Origin: Rhynchopus sp. YZ270_cl-10
Taxonomy: Eukaryota; Euglenozoa; Diplonemea; Diplonemida; Diplonemidae
NCBI GenBank assembly: GCA_964035575.1
Contig: OZ037873.1
Location: 1,178,001-1,242,000, forward strand
DNA length: 64,000 nt
Direction: 5' to 3'
In this document: piece by piece, positions 1 through 10,403 of the stretch
Numbering within the stretch: the first letter of the stretch is position 1
Layout: each line of letters opens with the position of its first letter
Made by a program: the position numbers and the translations under genes
The notes under the pieces: model-generated
Databases searched by the model: none
The model's input: only the letters and a program-made list of their open reading frames with translations
Told to the model about the DNA's origin: nothing

Positions 1-205
1 GCCCGAATTCGCCCGAATCTGCCCGAAATCGCCCGAATTCGCCCGAAATGTGCCCGAATTCGCCCGAAATGCGCCCGAATTCGCCCGAATTACGTATAAA
101 TTCCCTTTAAAACGCCCGAAATATATTTCGGGCACATTTCGGGCGCTCGGGATCCGCGCCCGAAAAATCCGCCCGAATTCGCCCGAAATATATTTCGGGC
201 GGTCC
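1..205. repeat. degenerate GCCCGAA short tandem repeat
   Basis: The word GCCCGAAWTTC and its reverse complement recur about every 10 bases, at first head-to-tail and then, from about 115, as inverted pairs (CGCCCGAAATATATTTCGGGC-like palindromes at about 113-137 and 179-201). It runs off the left edge of the window. Short reading frames across it are by-products of the repeat. It resembles the palindromic-word arrays at the ends of the TIR elements further along, so it may be the end of another such element. Confidence 0.75.
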
Positions 206-453
206 AAGTATGACCCATCGGGTGTTTTGTTTGGAAAAATAATTTTCCGATATTTTTTGTTCAAGCTTTGCTAGATGATTTCCAAGCGTTACGTTTTGCA
301 AAACATACCACATAAAAAGAAAGTTGGGAACATTTTTGATCCCTATACCTATGCTATCAATTTGAATTGCATATGTTCAAATACGATATTGTGTTCAACC
401 TTTGTCAAATGAGGCCCAACCTCATGTGGTCCCTTTTACTTCGATATTTTCTT

Positions 454-485
454 GGTGACCAAAGCACAGCGAGGCTGAGGTTCAC
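454..485 (+). repeat. dispersed hairpin motif, diverged copy
   Basis: A diverged copy of the motif GGTGACTAAGCAC...CTTAGGTTCAC, whose two halves can pair (GTGA/TCAC and CTAAG/CTTAG). Clear copies lie at 5195-5220, 8264-8290 and 36796-36826. About 25 bases upstream of this one (TTTTACTTCGAT...) also match the copy at 8264, so a larger segment was duplicated. Confidence 0.5.
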
Positions 486-779
486 ATTGCCAACTCTTTT
501 CCTTAATGTGCGCAAGAGGCACATTACATCTTTCAAGTTTTCTTTTCGTGCTGCCATGTGTGTTATTACATTAGGATACGCGCATCTCTGTGTCTATAAC
601 CAAATCAAAAAGGGATCGTGTAGATCACCCTTGGATTGCCTCCACTGACTACCCTTTTATTGCTGCAGCTTATTGTCTTCCCCCGCAGTACTGATACATT
701 ACTGTATTATGTTTCGTCATTTGAATTGTCGTTTTTTATTCCGTGTTGCGTTTAGTTTTTTTGTTAAATGTCGAACACG

Positions 780-1080
780 AGAGGTGTCGTCATCTCATTC
801 ATAGTCCTTTGTGACTGTGCACAGCGATACACATATGTCTCAATATTGTTTCATTTCTTATCAGATGTAAACCACAAAATGAATGTAGCACTGCATGGTT
901 GGGTGCCCACCCCCCCGGTACAGCCCTGGTCATGCAAGGTACACTGTTCACGAGAGGGCTTTGTATTTCAACTCCACTTTCTTTGGTGCACATCATGGTT
1001 CACATCCTCCCTACTATTCCACGATACGAAACCCCTCGCCCCCCGCCTTGCACTTTCTTGCACACCCTTTTTTTATTAGT
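780..1080. repeat. intergenic segment duplicated at about 8318-8510
   Basis: Blocks including a CACAGCGATACACATAT-like string and TATTCCACGATAC followed by a C-rich tract ending in CACACCC and a T-run recur in the same order at about 8365-8505, upstream of the second MGC-family gene. An inner piece (about 899-985, around GGTACAGCC...GGTACACTG...TTTCAACTCC) also recurs inside the Derlin intron at about 63275-63340. No convincing gene is seen in 206-1080. Confidence 0.5.
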
Positions 1081-1164
1081 AGCGACGCAAAACCACCCAG
1101 CTCTGTTCCTGTTAAAAATGCGAGAAGTTCGTTCATCCTTGCAGATAGTAGCAGACTGTGGTCA

Positions 1165-1845
1165 AGGACCACCGTCTGCTGGATGTGAGGGATGCCTGTT
1201 TTGCCTAGAACGTACACAACTCTGGGCCTCCTTCGGTTTTATCAACAGCATCCGCGCTTTGGCATAAGCCTGCTCAAGGCTGCCAACATCGTGAGAGGTG
1301 TGCTGCGCCACGGTGTGGTCGAGTCGCACGCAAAGCTACGTGACCGTCCTGGGCAGGCCAACTGCACGTCATCTGTCCCTGTGGAGGCGTGATTTGGTGA
1401 TGTGCTTTTTTCGCTTGATCTCGAAGTCCATGGGCTGCAGACGTGTGTATCCCGGTGGGATAACCACTCAACCACTCCATCCCGTTTCGTCCTTCATCAA
1501 CACGTTCATTGCGTGCCACTGGTTTGGCTGGCGGAAGTGCACATCACTATTTATCTTGCTGGGGAATGTATCCAAGTAGGAGCGGACGATCTCAATTGAT
1601 GTTATGGGACGTTCGGTTTTAGGTGACATAAATCGCCATGTGTCTCTCGCAACCGTACTTCGATGGCCTGCATATGGCTCGCCCATACAACCTGGATGAT
1701 TGATTTCCTTGTCTAGTGCACCAGCGGTGTGTACAGGCGTACGTTTGAGGGGGGATGTTTTCTTGGAAATGGGGAGTCTGAAGGCTCTGAACCGACCAAT
1801 GACACTACCACACCACACCACCGCAGGTAACCCGTTTCTATTCAC
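1165..1845 (-). pseudogene. transposase-like relic (possible DDE_1/pogo type)
   Basis: One minus-strand frame reads through about 225 codons with a few in-frame stops and has coding-like composition. Just after the first stop it contains VIPPGYTRLQPMDFEIKR, which resembles the PP(G/N)xT..QP(M/L)D block before the last acidic residue of DDE_1 (pogo/Tigger-like) transposases. The N-terminal 125 residues are open but unrecognised. No terminal repeats were found around it. It abuts the start of the 1858 gene on the opposite strand. It could instead be a spliced gene; the match rests on one motif. Confidence 0.3.
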
Positions 1846-1857
1846 TAAACAACGACT

Positions 1858-4800
1858 ATGAAGCTTCTGTTCGCCCTTGCCATTGGTTCTGTGCTGTGTG
1901 TTGAGGCCTCCAAATCCAATTCAAAATCTAGTTCAAAATCGGGCTCAAAATCCAACACGAAGTCTAAAACTGCGACAACGACGAAGTCCGCCTCCAAGAG
2001 CAAGTCTGTCTCCCTCCCCAAGGACGACGGTCTCTACTGCTCGGACATGACGTGCTTCTGCAACGATGACCCGTGCGACATGTTCCAGTGCAACGCAGAC
2101 AAGGCGTGCACGAACTCGATCCTGGTGTGTGAGTCGACAAGCTGCCCAATGGAGTGCAACGGGAAGCAGGCCTGCAAGGACGCACACATCCAGTGTATCT
2201 CGGACAGGTGCAACCTGCGATGCTCTGCAGACCAGTCCTGCTACGGGTTGAACTCCTTCCACGACACAGGGCTGCTGACAACTGCGAACCTGGAAGCAGA
2301 CGGGAAGGCGTACGGGATCTGGATGTCGGACCGTGCATCGACAGGGAAGCTGATCTGCGACGGGAAGCAGTCGTGCGCGAAGTCGGACATCGGGTGTGCG
2401 GCAGGGCACTGCGAGGTGGTGTGCAACGGGAAGCAGTCGTGCAAGGAGGCGTCCGTGACGACGACGGAGGACTCGCAAGGTGCACTGGTGCGGTGCACAG
2501 AGGAGCACGCGTGTCAGAAGGCGACGTTTGACCACTCCGACACGAACGGCGATGTGGACGTGTGGTGCGACAACAAGCAGTCGTGCCAGGATGCGACTAT
2601 CAAGTGCCCTGCAGGACACAACTGCGTTGTGCACTGCCAAGGTGACCACGCGTGCCAGAACCTTGAACTGATGTGTCCCTCCAGCCTGCCCGCAGACAAG
2701 AAGTGCCGTATCGACTGCGTGGGGCAGAACTCTTGCACGAACACTGTTGCAACAGGCGCAGTGTGTGCGACGTGCCACACACACGCAGCCTGCAGCAGTG
2801 CGCTGGAGGCGAAGGACTGCGAAGCGTGCACAGGGACATGGATGCTGACGGTGCCTGTGGTGGGTGGTAGCTGCGACTCGATCTGTGTAGGTGTGCTGGA
2901 CATGGATTTGTGCAGACAGTTCTGCACCTGTGTGCAGGACACAGACGCACCTGCAACGGCAGCGCCACTTGACTGCCCGCACTTAGTGCTTCAGGTTCCG
3001 GTGGGGTCTCTCACGTGCAGTGACGTTTGCAAAGACCTTTTCGACACACCCGCGTGCAGGCAGGAGTATTGCAAGTGTGGGCCTCTTCCACCGATGACAC
3101 TCCCACCGTTGAACTGTGCAAACTTGGTCCTGCAGGTGCCCATCCTGGGTGTTACTTGCAACGACATTTGCACCGCAGTTTCCAGCGACATTGATGCCTG
3201 CAAACATGAGTACTGCAAGTGTGGGGATGCTGTGACTATCTCGAAGGGACTTGACTGTGTCTCCGGACAGTGGGTGTCGACCAACACCACATCCAACAGC
3301 ACTGATGACTGCGACGATGTGTGCGTCGACCCTGACTCCGATGAATGTCTTTCGTACTGCGAATGCTTCGTCGAAACCACGGCACCTGTCTTGCCAACCG
3401 CCGCACCTTCCGTGCCGCTGACACCCGCGCCCACGACCCCAGCCCCCACAATGCCAAACAACTGCTCGAAGTGGGAGCTGAAGGTTCTTGGAGGAATCAC
3501 AATCCCGATTAACTGTGACTCCGTCTGCACTGGATTGATTCAGGACGTGACTAACTGCAACCAGTACTGCGTGTGCGCTGACACGATTGCACCTGTTCCT
3601 ACAACTGCTGCGCCACCAGTGCCCGGGACACCCGCCCCCACCATGTCCAACTGCTCAAACTGGGAACTCAAGGTTCTTGGCGGAATCACAATCCCGATCA
3701 ACTGCGATTCCGTGTGCACTGGATTTATTCAGGACGTGACGAGCTGTAGCAAGTACTGTGTCTGTGCTGACGACACAACGGCACCTGTTCCGACGACTGC
3801 ACCAACACCCGTGCCCGCAACACCTGCCCCCACCATGTCCAACTGCTCGAAGTGGGAGCTGAAGCTTATTGGCGGAATCACATTCCCTGTCAACTGTGAC
3901 TCCGTCTGCACTGGATTGATTCAGGACCTGACGAGCTGCAACCAGTACTGTGTGTGCGCTGACACGATAGCACCTGTTCCGACGACTGCACCAACACCCG
4001 TGCCCGCGACACCTGCCCCCACAATGTCCAACTGCTCGAAGTGGGAACTCAAGGTTCTTGGCGGAATCACAATCCCGATCAACTGTGACTCCGTCTGCAC
4101 CGGACTTGTGCAGGACCTGACGAGCTGCAACCAGTACTGCGTCTGTGCTGACACTGACGCACCGAGGGCACTCCCCACAGCTGAGCCCACAAGCGCCCCA
4201 GCAACTGCATCCCCTCCGACCCCTGTGCCCACGTCCAACTGCTCGAACTGGGCGCTGAAGTTGGGAGGCATTTCTCTCGCGATCGACTGCAGTGTCCTCT
4301 GCACCGGTGTTGTGCAGAACGTGACGCAGTGCGACAAGTACTGCGTCTGTGCCGAGAGTGCCGCACCCAGCACACTCGCCCCTGCGACAGCAGTGCCCAG
4401 CACGGACGTGCCTGCGACACCTGTGCCCGGTGTGCGCAACATCCTGCGCAGGCTCATCCGCATCACCCTCAGAATCATCATGGCGCTGTTCAACAGAACC
4501 TCCTTCCTCCGTGCGGTGAGACGACTCCTTGGTGGGCTTGTGCGCAACGTCCAGGTGCACTGGACATGCCCGGCAAGTGCATGTATCAACGGGTGCCCCT
4601 CATCTGCGTCACGGAAGATTGCAAACGGGTGCAGGCCTCTGTTCGACACGACGGGGCGCATGGCTGTTGTGCTTGAGAGCGGGGAGATGGTGGTTGAGAT
4701 TGAGACGGAGAACTCTGACGTTGGCTCTGATGCTGCTGTGCTGGCTGCCTTTGAGGACGAGGCTGCAACACCGTCTGGTGTGTTTGACGAGTTCCCTGTG

Positions 4801-5061
4801 CAGGGTGCGACCCTGGTGGAGGCAGAGGTCATGGTGGCTGACGAGGCTGAGCCAGCCAGCGACGACGAGCTCGGTGCCATGTACATCGGCATCATTGTCG
4901 GTGTGTGTGTCTTCGCAGTGATTGTGCTTGCTGTGGTAACGGTGCTGTGCATGAAGAAGAAGCAGACGTCTCCACAGCAGCACCCACACGGCCCCGAAAA
5001 GGACGTCGACTGCGCCAAGAGCTGCGGGTACGAATTCTCCGAGCAAGATTACATTGTGTAA
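1858..5061 (+). CDS. Cys-rich modular type I membrane (surface-type) protein
   Basis: The product is 1,067 residues in one exon. A signal peptide (1-17, MKLLFALAIGSVLCVEA) is followed by a Ser/Lys/Thr-rich stretch to about residue 52. Residues 59-330 hold short Cys modules around C-N-G-K-Q-S/A-C. From about 325 to 860 come nine modules of the pattern C..W.L.V..G..C..VC.G......C..YC.C: four diverged, then five close copies linked by Thr/Ala/Pro-rich spacers. In DNA the close copies repeat every 186-189 bp (about 3463, 3649, 3838, 4027). A basic, poorly conserved region precedes an acidic stalk, one transmembrane helix (about 1004-1031) and a 36-residue tail that itself contains two Cys. The family is not recognised. 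An adhesin or receptor role is inferred from architecture only. The start is the first ATG after an in-frame stop and precedes a good signal sequence. Confidence 0.85.
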   Translation: MKLLFALAIGSVLCVEASKSNSKSSSKSGSKSNTKSKTATTTKSASKSKSVSLPKDDGLYCSDMTCFCNDDPCDMFQCNADKACTNSILVCESTSCPMECNGKQACKDAHIQCISDRCNLRCSADQSCYGLNSFHDTGLLTTANLEADGKAYGIWMSDRASTGKLICDGKQSCAKSDIGCAAGHCEVVCNGKQSCKEASVTTTEDSQGALVRCTEEHACQKATFDHSDTNGDVDVWCDNKQSCQDATIKCPAGHNCVVHCQGDHACQNLELMCPSSLPADKKCRIDCVGQNSCTNTVATGAVCATCHTHAACSSALEAKDCEACTGTWMLTVPVVGGSCDSICVGVLDMDLCRQFCTCVQDTDAPATAAPLDCPHLVLQVPVGSLTCSDVCKDLFDTPACRQEYCKCGPLPPMTLPPLNCANLVLQVPILGVTCNDICTAVSSDIDACKHEYCKCGDAVTISKGLDCVSGQWVSTNTTSNSTDDCDDVCVDPDSDECLSYCECFVETTAPVLPTAAPSVPLTPAPTTPAPTMPNNCSKWELKVLGGITIPINCDSVCTGLIQDVTNCNQYCVCADTIAPVPTTAAPPVPGTPAPTMSNCSNWELKVLGGITIPINCDSVCTGFIQDVTSCSKYCVCADDTTAPVPTTAPTPVPATPAPTMSNCSKWELKLIGGITFPVNCDSVCTGLIQDLTSCNQYCVCADTIAPVPTTAPTPVPATPAPTMSNCSKWELKVLGGITIPINCDSVCTGLVQDLTSCNQYCVCADTDAPRALPTAEPTSAPATASPPTPVPTSNCSNWALKLGGISLAIDCSVLCTGVVQNVTQCDKYCVCAESAAPSTLAPATAVPSTDVPATPVPGVRNILRRLIRITLRIIMALFNRTSFLRAVRRLLGGLVRNVQVHWTCPASACINGCPSSASRKIANGCRPLFDTTGRMAVVLESGEMVVEIETENSDVGSDAAVLAAFEDEAATPSGVFDEFPVQGATLVEAEVMVADEAEPASDDELGAMYIGIIVGVCVFAVIVLAVVTVLCMKKKQTSPQQHPHGPEKDVDCAKSCGYEFSEQDYIV

Positions 5062-5194
5062 GCAACTGCATTTATTTTTTATAGTCGTAGCCATCCCATC
5101 CTTACTCTCCTCCCACCCTTTCACCAAACTAATGGTCGCTTTTGCCACCACATTGACTGACCCCGTTCATAGTCACAACTGTTTCGTTTAATAA

Positions 5195-5220
5195 GGTGAC
5201 TAAGCACTGCTTAGGTTCAC
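5195..5220 (+). repeat. dispersed hairpin motif GGTGACTAAGCAC...CTTAGGTTCAC
   Basis: A 26-base imperfect palindrome about 130 bases downstream of the preceding stop codon. It is nearly identical to those at 8264-8290 and 36796-36826. It could be a 3' processing or regulatory hairpin or a tiny mobile repeat. It ends in a tRNA T-loop-like GGTTCAC, but no tRNA fold is possible. Confidence 0.55.
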
Positions 5221-6765
5221 GTTATAAACCTTTCTTTGTTTTGCTTTATGATTTTTCGCTTTTTTGTTGAAGAAAATAGTACTTTTTAGAAATGTATGCG
5301 TAGCTACCATTTTTCTGTAAATTGCGCAAACGAAAACCAAAAGGGAAAAATTCTTCTGTTCTTTTCTTCACACAACATAAAATGAACTGCTTCATTTTCC
5401 TCCCACACTATATTCTACTCACGGGATCAAAAAATGGCGAAGAGAGACGACCAGACGTTCTCATGTCGTCTTACTGCGATCTGATTTCCTTGTACTTGCT
5501 TCTTTTGATCCCCAACAACCAGTTATTTTCCCGTTCAATCCCACTTTACTTCATGTTTTTTTTTTCTTCGTTAAATCACAAGTATTATTGACTTTTTTCT
5601 TCTTCTTCTTCATGCATGCTGAGAAAAGTTATCAATTAAATGGCTTGGATTTACTTCCTGTTCTCTCCCATCCCCTTCGTTTTTTTTTAAATAGTTGAAA
5701 GGTGGCTTAGATTCACGAGAGGCTAGGCTCATCTTTTCTTTTTTCTTTTTTTCTTTTACGTGTGCTTTGCCAGTTGAGGCGCTTTTTTAGTCATCTTTCC
5801 TTTTTTGTGATTTTCCTGATTTTCTCAACTCTGCCACACAAAAAAATGGGTGTATTTGCGTCCCAGGTCAGGCCAGGCCAACTTATTATTTTTCCGCACC
5901 GGGATTCACACAAGCCGGAACATGGCAGAGAACTGTGGTGTGTGCAGACAACATCGTCTCTGGACACCGTAGGGGGTGTAGTGTAGGCCCGCTCTGCACC
6001 ACTCACGCAACTGTGTCCAAGCACCCTTACAACTCCTTTTTTTTGTCGGTATGTGCCAGCATTCGTCTCGTTTTACCAAAGGACAATCACACGAGGATTA
6101 GTAATCACACCAACTTTTCCTTTAAAAGAGATGTGCACAAAAGAGGCACGTTCATCTTTTCTTTTCTTTCCCTACCCCCGTTGGCAGTATGCTGGGTTCG
6201 TTTTTATATTTTTTTTTGTCGGCCTTCAAAAACTATTACTCTCCTGACACTGTTGATCCGCTTTTTGAGCAGTTTTTTTTTTTGTTTGAGGCAACTGATA
6301 GCTTGTGTGCCATACACAAGCGAGCCAATCGATGTACTCAAAGTCAAAAAAAGAAGTAGAGAACAACAACAAATCCTGCAAGAGGTTAAAAGCCTCTCTT
6401 CCCCCGAGAGCGGAGTGTGTGTGTCCACAGAACACTTTCCCTCATTTTGACTGAGTCAAAAAAAAAATGTTACTATCTTTGAAGGCAAAAGAAGGCCACC
6501 AAGAACAGAAAAGGTCCGGGAAAACCCCGAGGGAACAAAATCCTGAATTTTAGAAAAAGAAAATAAAAAAAAAGACTACATTGTTGTTTTGTATACATGT
6601 ATCTGCCATGTCGACCTCTCCTAACTAATTGTGTTTTTGTTCCCTTTTTGTGCTCTTTAGGCTGTGTGTCATCATGGGATACGTCTTCCTATCAAACACC
6701 ATTGCTCTTTCCCCGACTCCCTTCACCATTTTATATCCATCTAGAATTTTAAACACAACAAAAAG
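5221..6765. other. gene-free AT-rich stretch
   Basis: A stretch of about 1.5 kb, rich in T-runs. Open frames here are short, lack coding composition and often begin without ATG. The last bases before the 6766 ATG (AAACACAACAAAAAG) are the usual A/C-rich leader seen before genes in this window. Confidence 0.6.
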
Positions 6766-7359
6766 ATGGGCTGCTGTTTCACTGCACACATGCTTCGCAC
6801 CATTCAGAAGCAAGCCAGCACTACCGGGAAGGCATACGCAGACGGCATTGATGTAAATGCTGTGGCAGGGTACCTTCGGGACCCACGGAACTGGATCCCC
6901 CACTTGGTGGACGGTAGTGGCGCGAAGGACGTTGTGTGTGCACTGCAGGGGCCTGGCACGGATGCGGTGTCTTTCACGTATCAGGCTCGGGTTGAGAGGC
7001 ACCACCACAACCACGATGTTCATCATCACCACAGCACTGTGAGCTATATCACCCAAACAGGGACTGCGCAGGTGAAGCGTGTGGATGTACAGGGGGACAG
7101 AGCGGTGGTGGAGGTGTTCTTGCAAGTAGGAAGAACTGATATCGGGGCAAGAACCTCGCACTACACGTTTACCCTGCAGCGTGCGTCCGACACCTTTTCG
7201 TCGCAGTCAGGGACGCACATTGAAGTGACAGTAGCAACGACGTACGAAGTGTTCTCCATAATGGCGAAAACCCAGCAGACGCACTCAGAAAGAGCGCTGG
7301 AACAGCAAACCGCTGCACTGATGATCCACATTGCGTCGACGCTGAGTGCAAGGAAATGA
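6766..7359 (+). CDS. MGC-family acylated small protein, copy 1
   Basis: A 197-residue protein and first member of a seven-copy family. It starts MGCC, a plausible N-myristoylation plus palmitoylation signal that would anchor it on the cytosolic face of a membrane. Family features follow in order: a G(K/Q)AYADG block, the signature AVAGYLRDPRNWIPHL at about residues 30-45, a strand ending in GPGTDAVSFT, a variable His-rich loop (here with several HH runs), the block TAQVKRVDVQGDRAVVEV, a C-terminal strand pair, and a final helix around QQTAALMIHIAS. Strand order and the closing helix suggest an SRPBCC/START-like lipid-binding fold, but this is inference. Unlike most copies it lacks the 135-bp shared leader, and its upstream frame is not continuous, which supports the MGC start. 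Confidence 0.75.
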   Translation: MGCCFTAHMLRTIQKQASTTGKAYADGIDVNAVAGYLRDPRNWIPHLVDGSGAKDVVCALQGPGTDAVSFTYQARVERHHHNHDVHHHHSTVSYITQTGTAQVKRVDVQGDRAVVEVFLQVGRTDIGARTSHYTFTLQRASDTFSSQSGTHIEVTVATTYEVFSIMAKTQQTHSERALEQQTAALMIHIASTLSARK

Positions 7360-8263
7360 ACCCCACATGAACTTCTTGTATCCCCTGCTGTCGTGAACAT
7401 CACAAAAAAACCTACGTTCCCTGAAAAGTGGGGCGAGGGGCAGTTTTTGCCAGCTTTTTTGGGCTTTATAGAAGTTAGTCCTCTTCACAGGCCAGTCAGT
7501 GGGAGTGTAGTAGGTGAGTGATAATATCAACACAGAATATCATTTCACACTTCTGCAGGCACAACCAAAACACAGTCAACGAAGAGGGCTTAGTATTTCA
7601 AGTCAACGTTATTTTTTTTTAGTACATGAATGTGAGAGCTGTGCGCAAAGAGAGCTGCACATTCACCTTTCTAAGTTTTTTCTTTCTTTATTTTATCTTA
7701 ATTATTGCTTCGTGCTCAACCTTTGGTTTTTGATGATGTACTTATTTTCTCCCATCTGTGTTTTGTCAACCTGTGAACAAACTGTGAAGAAAAGTATCAA
7801 AACTAAAATTGGAGACCTCAGAATAGAAGATTCCTCTCAGTTTATACAAAAAGCTTGCAAAGAAAAGACGCATCAAAAATGTAACGGTTTGTATACTTTG
7901 TATTGCTGCTCAACATAAAGTTCAGTTTTCTCCCATGTGTTTGTGTGTTGTTGATTGGAAAAGCCAACAAAACAATAATCCAACAGAGTGTACTGTGTAA
8001 AGACTCTGTGTGCATTTTGCTTTGTAGTCTACATCCTTTGCATCCTTCTTATGTCGTGGTAATGGATCGACACTTTTGTTTTTTTTCAAAGGAACACAAA
8101 AAGTCGTGGACACCGTTTTGTGTTCCCTTTTCAAGATTCGCCTTCTTTTTGTCACTTCCAAGTGAAGAACGTAAACTGTTCTTGAGCATTTTCCTACCCA
8201 TGGGTGATGTCCACCTCATTGTGCAATTGGCGTATGTGTTTCCTTTTACTTCGATGTTTTCTT
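7360..8263. other. intergenic, with one copy of the shared upstream module
   Basis: No gene seen. At about 7918-8005 lies a diverged copy of the module that begins AGTTTTCTCCCATGTGTTTG and ends near CAGAGTGTACTGT. Better copies lie at 10046, 11411, 15632, 16490 and 26348. It sits about 650 bases before the next MGC-family start. Confidence 0.5.
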
Positions 8264-8290
8264 GGTGACTAAGCACAGTCTTAGGTTCAC
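8264..8290 (+). repeat. dispersed hairpin motif
   Basis: A close copy of the GGTGACTAAGCAC...CTTAGGTTCAC palindrome, inside the segment shared with 430-1080. It lies about 360 bases before the copy 2 start codon, so the motif is not confined to 3' flanks. Confidence 0.55.
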
Positions 8291-8529
8291 CTTGCCAACC
8301 CTTTTCCTTCTCTCGCTGTGTGCGTTATCAACTTTGCCCTAGGTGTGTCTCTGTGTGTATCTGACTGCACAGTGATACATACATATCTCAAAGTTGTTTC
8401 ATTTTTTTCTCTTTTGTGCACATCATGGTTCACATCATCCCTGCTATTCCACGATACAGATGAAACCCCTCCCCCGCACTTCGTTGCACACCCCTTTATT
8501 AGGCTTGTCTTGTGTGTTACCAGACAACG

Positions 8530-8650
8530 TATTGGCATACGTTGTCTTCCTGTCTATGAAGCAAACCACCTCACTCCTTGCAAAGCTCTGACACATCCTT
8601 TCATCCACCTGCACCTCCAGAGTTCTCTTCTTAACACAACACAACACATC
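8530..8650 (+). promoter_or_regulatory. shared leader of MGC family (copy 2)
   Basis: About 120 bp nearly identical to leaders at 10269-10403, 12989-13123, 14571-14705 and 21270-21404, ending AACACAACACATC directly before the ATG. This copy lacks the upstream in-frame ATG present in the other four. That argues the leader is transcribed but not coding (promoter plus 5' UTR), even though the frame is open through it. Confidence 0.55.
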
Positions 8651-9202
8651 ATGGGTTGCTGCCACGGCGTCATTAAGCAAGCCACGCTTAAGGGGAAGGC
8701 GGCATACGCAGACGGCGTGGATGTGGATGCTGTGGCAGGGTACCTTCGGGACCCACGGAACTGGATCTCCCACTTGCTTGAGGGTAGTGGCGGGACGGGC
8801 GTTGCGTGTGCACTGCAGGGACCTGGCACTGCTGAGGTGTCATTCACGTATCAAGTTCGTATTCAACAGCATCCACGCACTAGTACTAAATCAGGGAGTG
8901 CGGAGGTGAAGCGTGTGGATGTGCAGGGGGACAGAGCGGTGGTGGAAGTGCTTGTGAATCTGAGAGAAACGTCCTCGCACTACACGTACACCTTGCAGCG
9001 TGTGTCGAGCACCTCTTCGTCGCAGTCAGGGACAACCATTGAAGCGTCAGTTGTAATAACAAACAACTATCAACTGCTCGGCAGCGACACTGAGATGTCG
9101 AAGCAACAAAGAATGGTGTTTCAAAAGCAGACCGATGCACTAATGCTCCGTGTGGCGGCAGCGCTGTCGTCTCCAGTTGTGCAAGGAAAGCCTGTCCGGT
9201 GA
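8651..9202 (+). CDS. MGC-family acylated small protein, copy 2
   Basis: 183 residues, the shortest copy, starting MGCCHG. It keeps the signature YLRDPRNWISHL, the EVKRVDVQGDRAVVEV block and the C-terminal helix with QTDALMLRVAAALSSP. The variable His-rich loop is short (only about ten residues, QQHPRTSTKS). The reading frame is open for 333 bases upstream, but I chose the MGC start because the upstream part is the shared leader and because copies 1 and 4 have no such extension. Membrane anchoring through N-acylation is likely; lipid or ligand binding is inference from the fold pattern. Confidence 0.75.
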   Translation: MGCCHGVIKQATLKGKAAYADGVDVDAVAGYLRDPRNWISHLLEGSGGTGVACALQGPGTAEVSFTYQVRIQQHPRTSTKSGSAEVKRVDVQGDRAVVEVLVNLRETSSHYTYTLQRVSSTSSSQSGTTIEASVVITNNYQLLGSDTEMSKQQRMVFQKQTDALMLRVAAALSSPVVQGKPVR

Positions 9203-10045
9203 AAGGATATCCGGAAGAAGCAGAAGCTGCGTAATTGGTGTGCAAGATGTTTTCCCAGAAGGAATGCTCCTTTGGGAGTTGGAGCTCAGCTGATTCCAGC
9301 AGCCATGTTTGATGTGAGCACACAAAGTACATTGATTATTCCTCTCTTACAACCCCACCCGCTAAGTTCCACATGCCTGCAGCCAAGAGGTGTCTGCACA
9401 CTGAGATGAACTTCACTTTTTCATTCTCAATCCTTTTGTATAACCCATTGTTCTTCTTCATGCCCTAAGTGGGTGAAGTGGGAAGTGTTGCATTGCTGCC
9501 ATCCTTGTGTATTTGCAAGATGACTTTGCCAACAACAACAACAAGGATATGTTCTGCCCGCATTTTTTTATGTTTGCTTTTACAACATGCTAACGGGAGC
9601 GTTAGTTTTGTTGGTTTTTATTTTGTTTTTATAGGTGGCAACTACCTTTTCATTTTACTGTGAACCCCAACTTAGACCGAGGTGCATTCATCGAATGTAA
9701 GACCCGGTTTAAAGATCCCTCAGCAATCACGAGAAGTCAGTGCCCCTCAACCATCCCTTCAACACCGCCCCTCCTTAACCCTTCTGGTTTTCGTGGTGCC
9801 TCTGTCAGATGAGACACTAGGTCTATTTTTGCAGTCCACTTTTTCTGCCACTGCATTGCATTGTTGTTTTTCCACGTTTTCAAGTTTTGTTTATTGTGTG
9901 CTTTTCTTTGCGACGTCGTTTGAACGTGTATACGCACGCGGCGTATTTTCATCTTTCATAATAGTATAGTTTTCTAAAATTTGGTCATACCGTGCAAATT
10001 ATGGTTTCATTTCTTATGCAACATCGCAACGGTTTATATTTCTGA
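9203..10045. other. conserved tail of copy 2 and intergenic DNA
   Basis: The first 340 bases are a tail cassette found after other copies: CAGCAGCCATGTTTGATG, then GTACATTGATTATTCC, then a GTGTTGCATTGCTG block. The block GTAAGACCCGGTTTAAA (about 9698) recurs at 14273. At about 9907-9965 lies the element GCGACGTCGTxTGAACGTG...GCGGCGT, also at 11248, 12786 and 14368. No gene seen. Confidence 0.5.
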
Positions 10046-10135
10046 TGCATAAGTTAGTTTTCTCCCATGTGTTTGTATTGTGAGTTGTGATGTGGTGAAA
10101 ATTAGAAACAGCAGAGTGTACCGTCGACACCTTGT
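10046..10135 (+). promoter_or_regulatory. shared upstream module (TTTTCTCCCATGTG type)
   Basis: About 90 bp starting TTAGTTTTCTCCCATGTG and ending near GTACCGTCGACACC. It is almost identical to 16490-16600 and close to 11411-11505, 15632-15720 and 26348-26455. Its recurrence 270-360 bases before both MGC-family genes and the unrelated EGF-repeat gene suggests a promoter module, although a repeat that settled near promoters would look the same. Confidence 0.45.
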
Positions 10136-10268
10136 GAGAAATGTGTTCACTTTTCATGTCCTCTTTCTTTCGACTTCCAATCGCACACCAATGTGAAGAA
10201 CGTAAACCTTTCTTGAGCATTTCCCCACCCATGCGCCCTCCCTCCTATTCACCTTTACCATCTTTGTC

Positions 10269-10403
10269 TTGTGTGTCATGAGCATTGGCATACGTTGTCT
10301 TCCTGTCTATGAAGCAAACCACCTCACTCCTTGCAAAGCTCTGACACATCCTTTCATCCACCTGCACCTCCAGAGTTCTCTTCTTAACACAACACAACAC
10401 ATC
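10269..10403 (+). promoter_or_regulatory. shared leader of MGC family (copy 3)
   Basis: The 135-bp leader, preceded at 10175-10260 by another conserved block (TTCCAATCGCACACCAATGT...). It contains an upstream ATG (ATGAGCATTGGC) in frame with the gene. If that were used, it would add about 40 residues and bury the acylation signal. Confidence 0.55.

Noticed and set aside
5195-5220. tRNA gene suggested by a GGTTCAC T-loop-like string
   Set aside because: No acceptor, D or anticodon stems can be drawn; the recurring unit is a 26-base hairpin. No tRNA or rRNA was found anywhere in the window.
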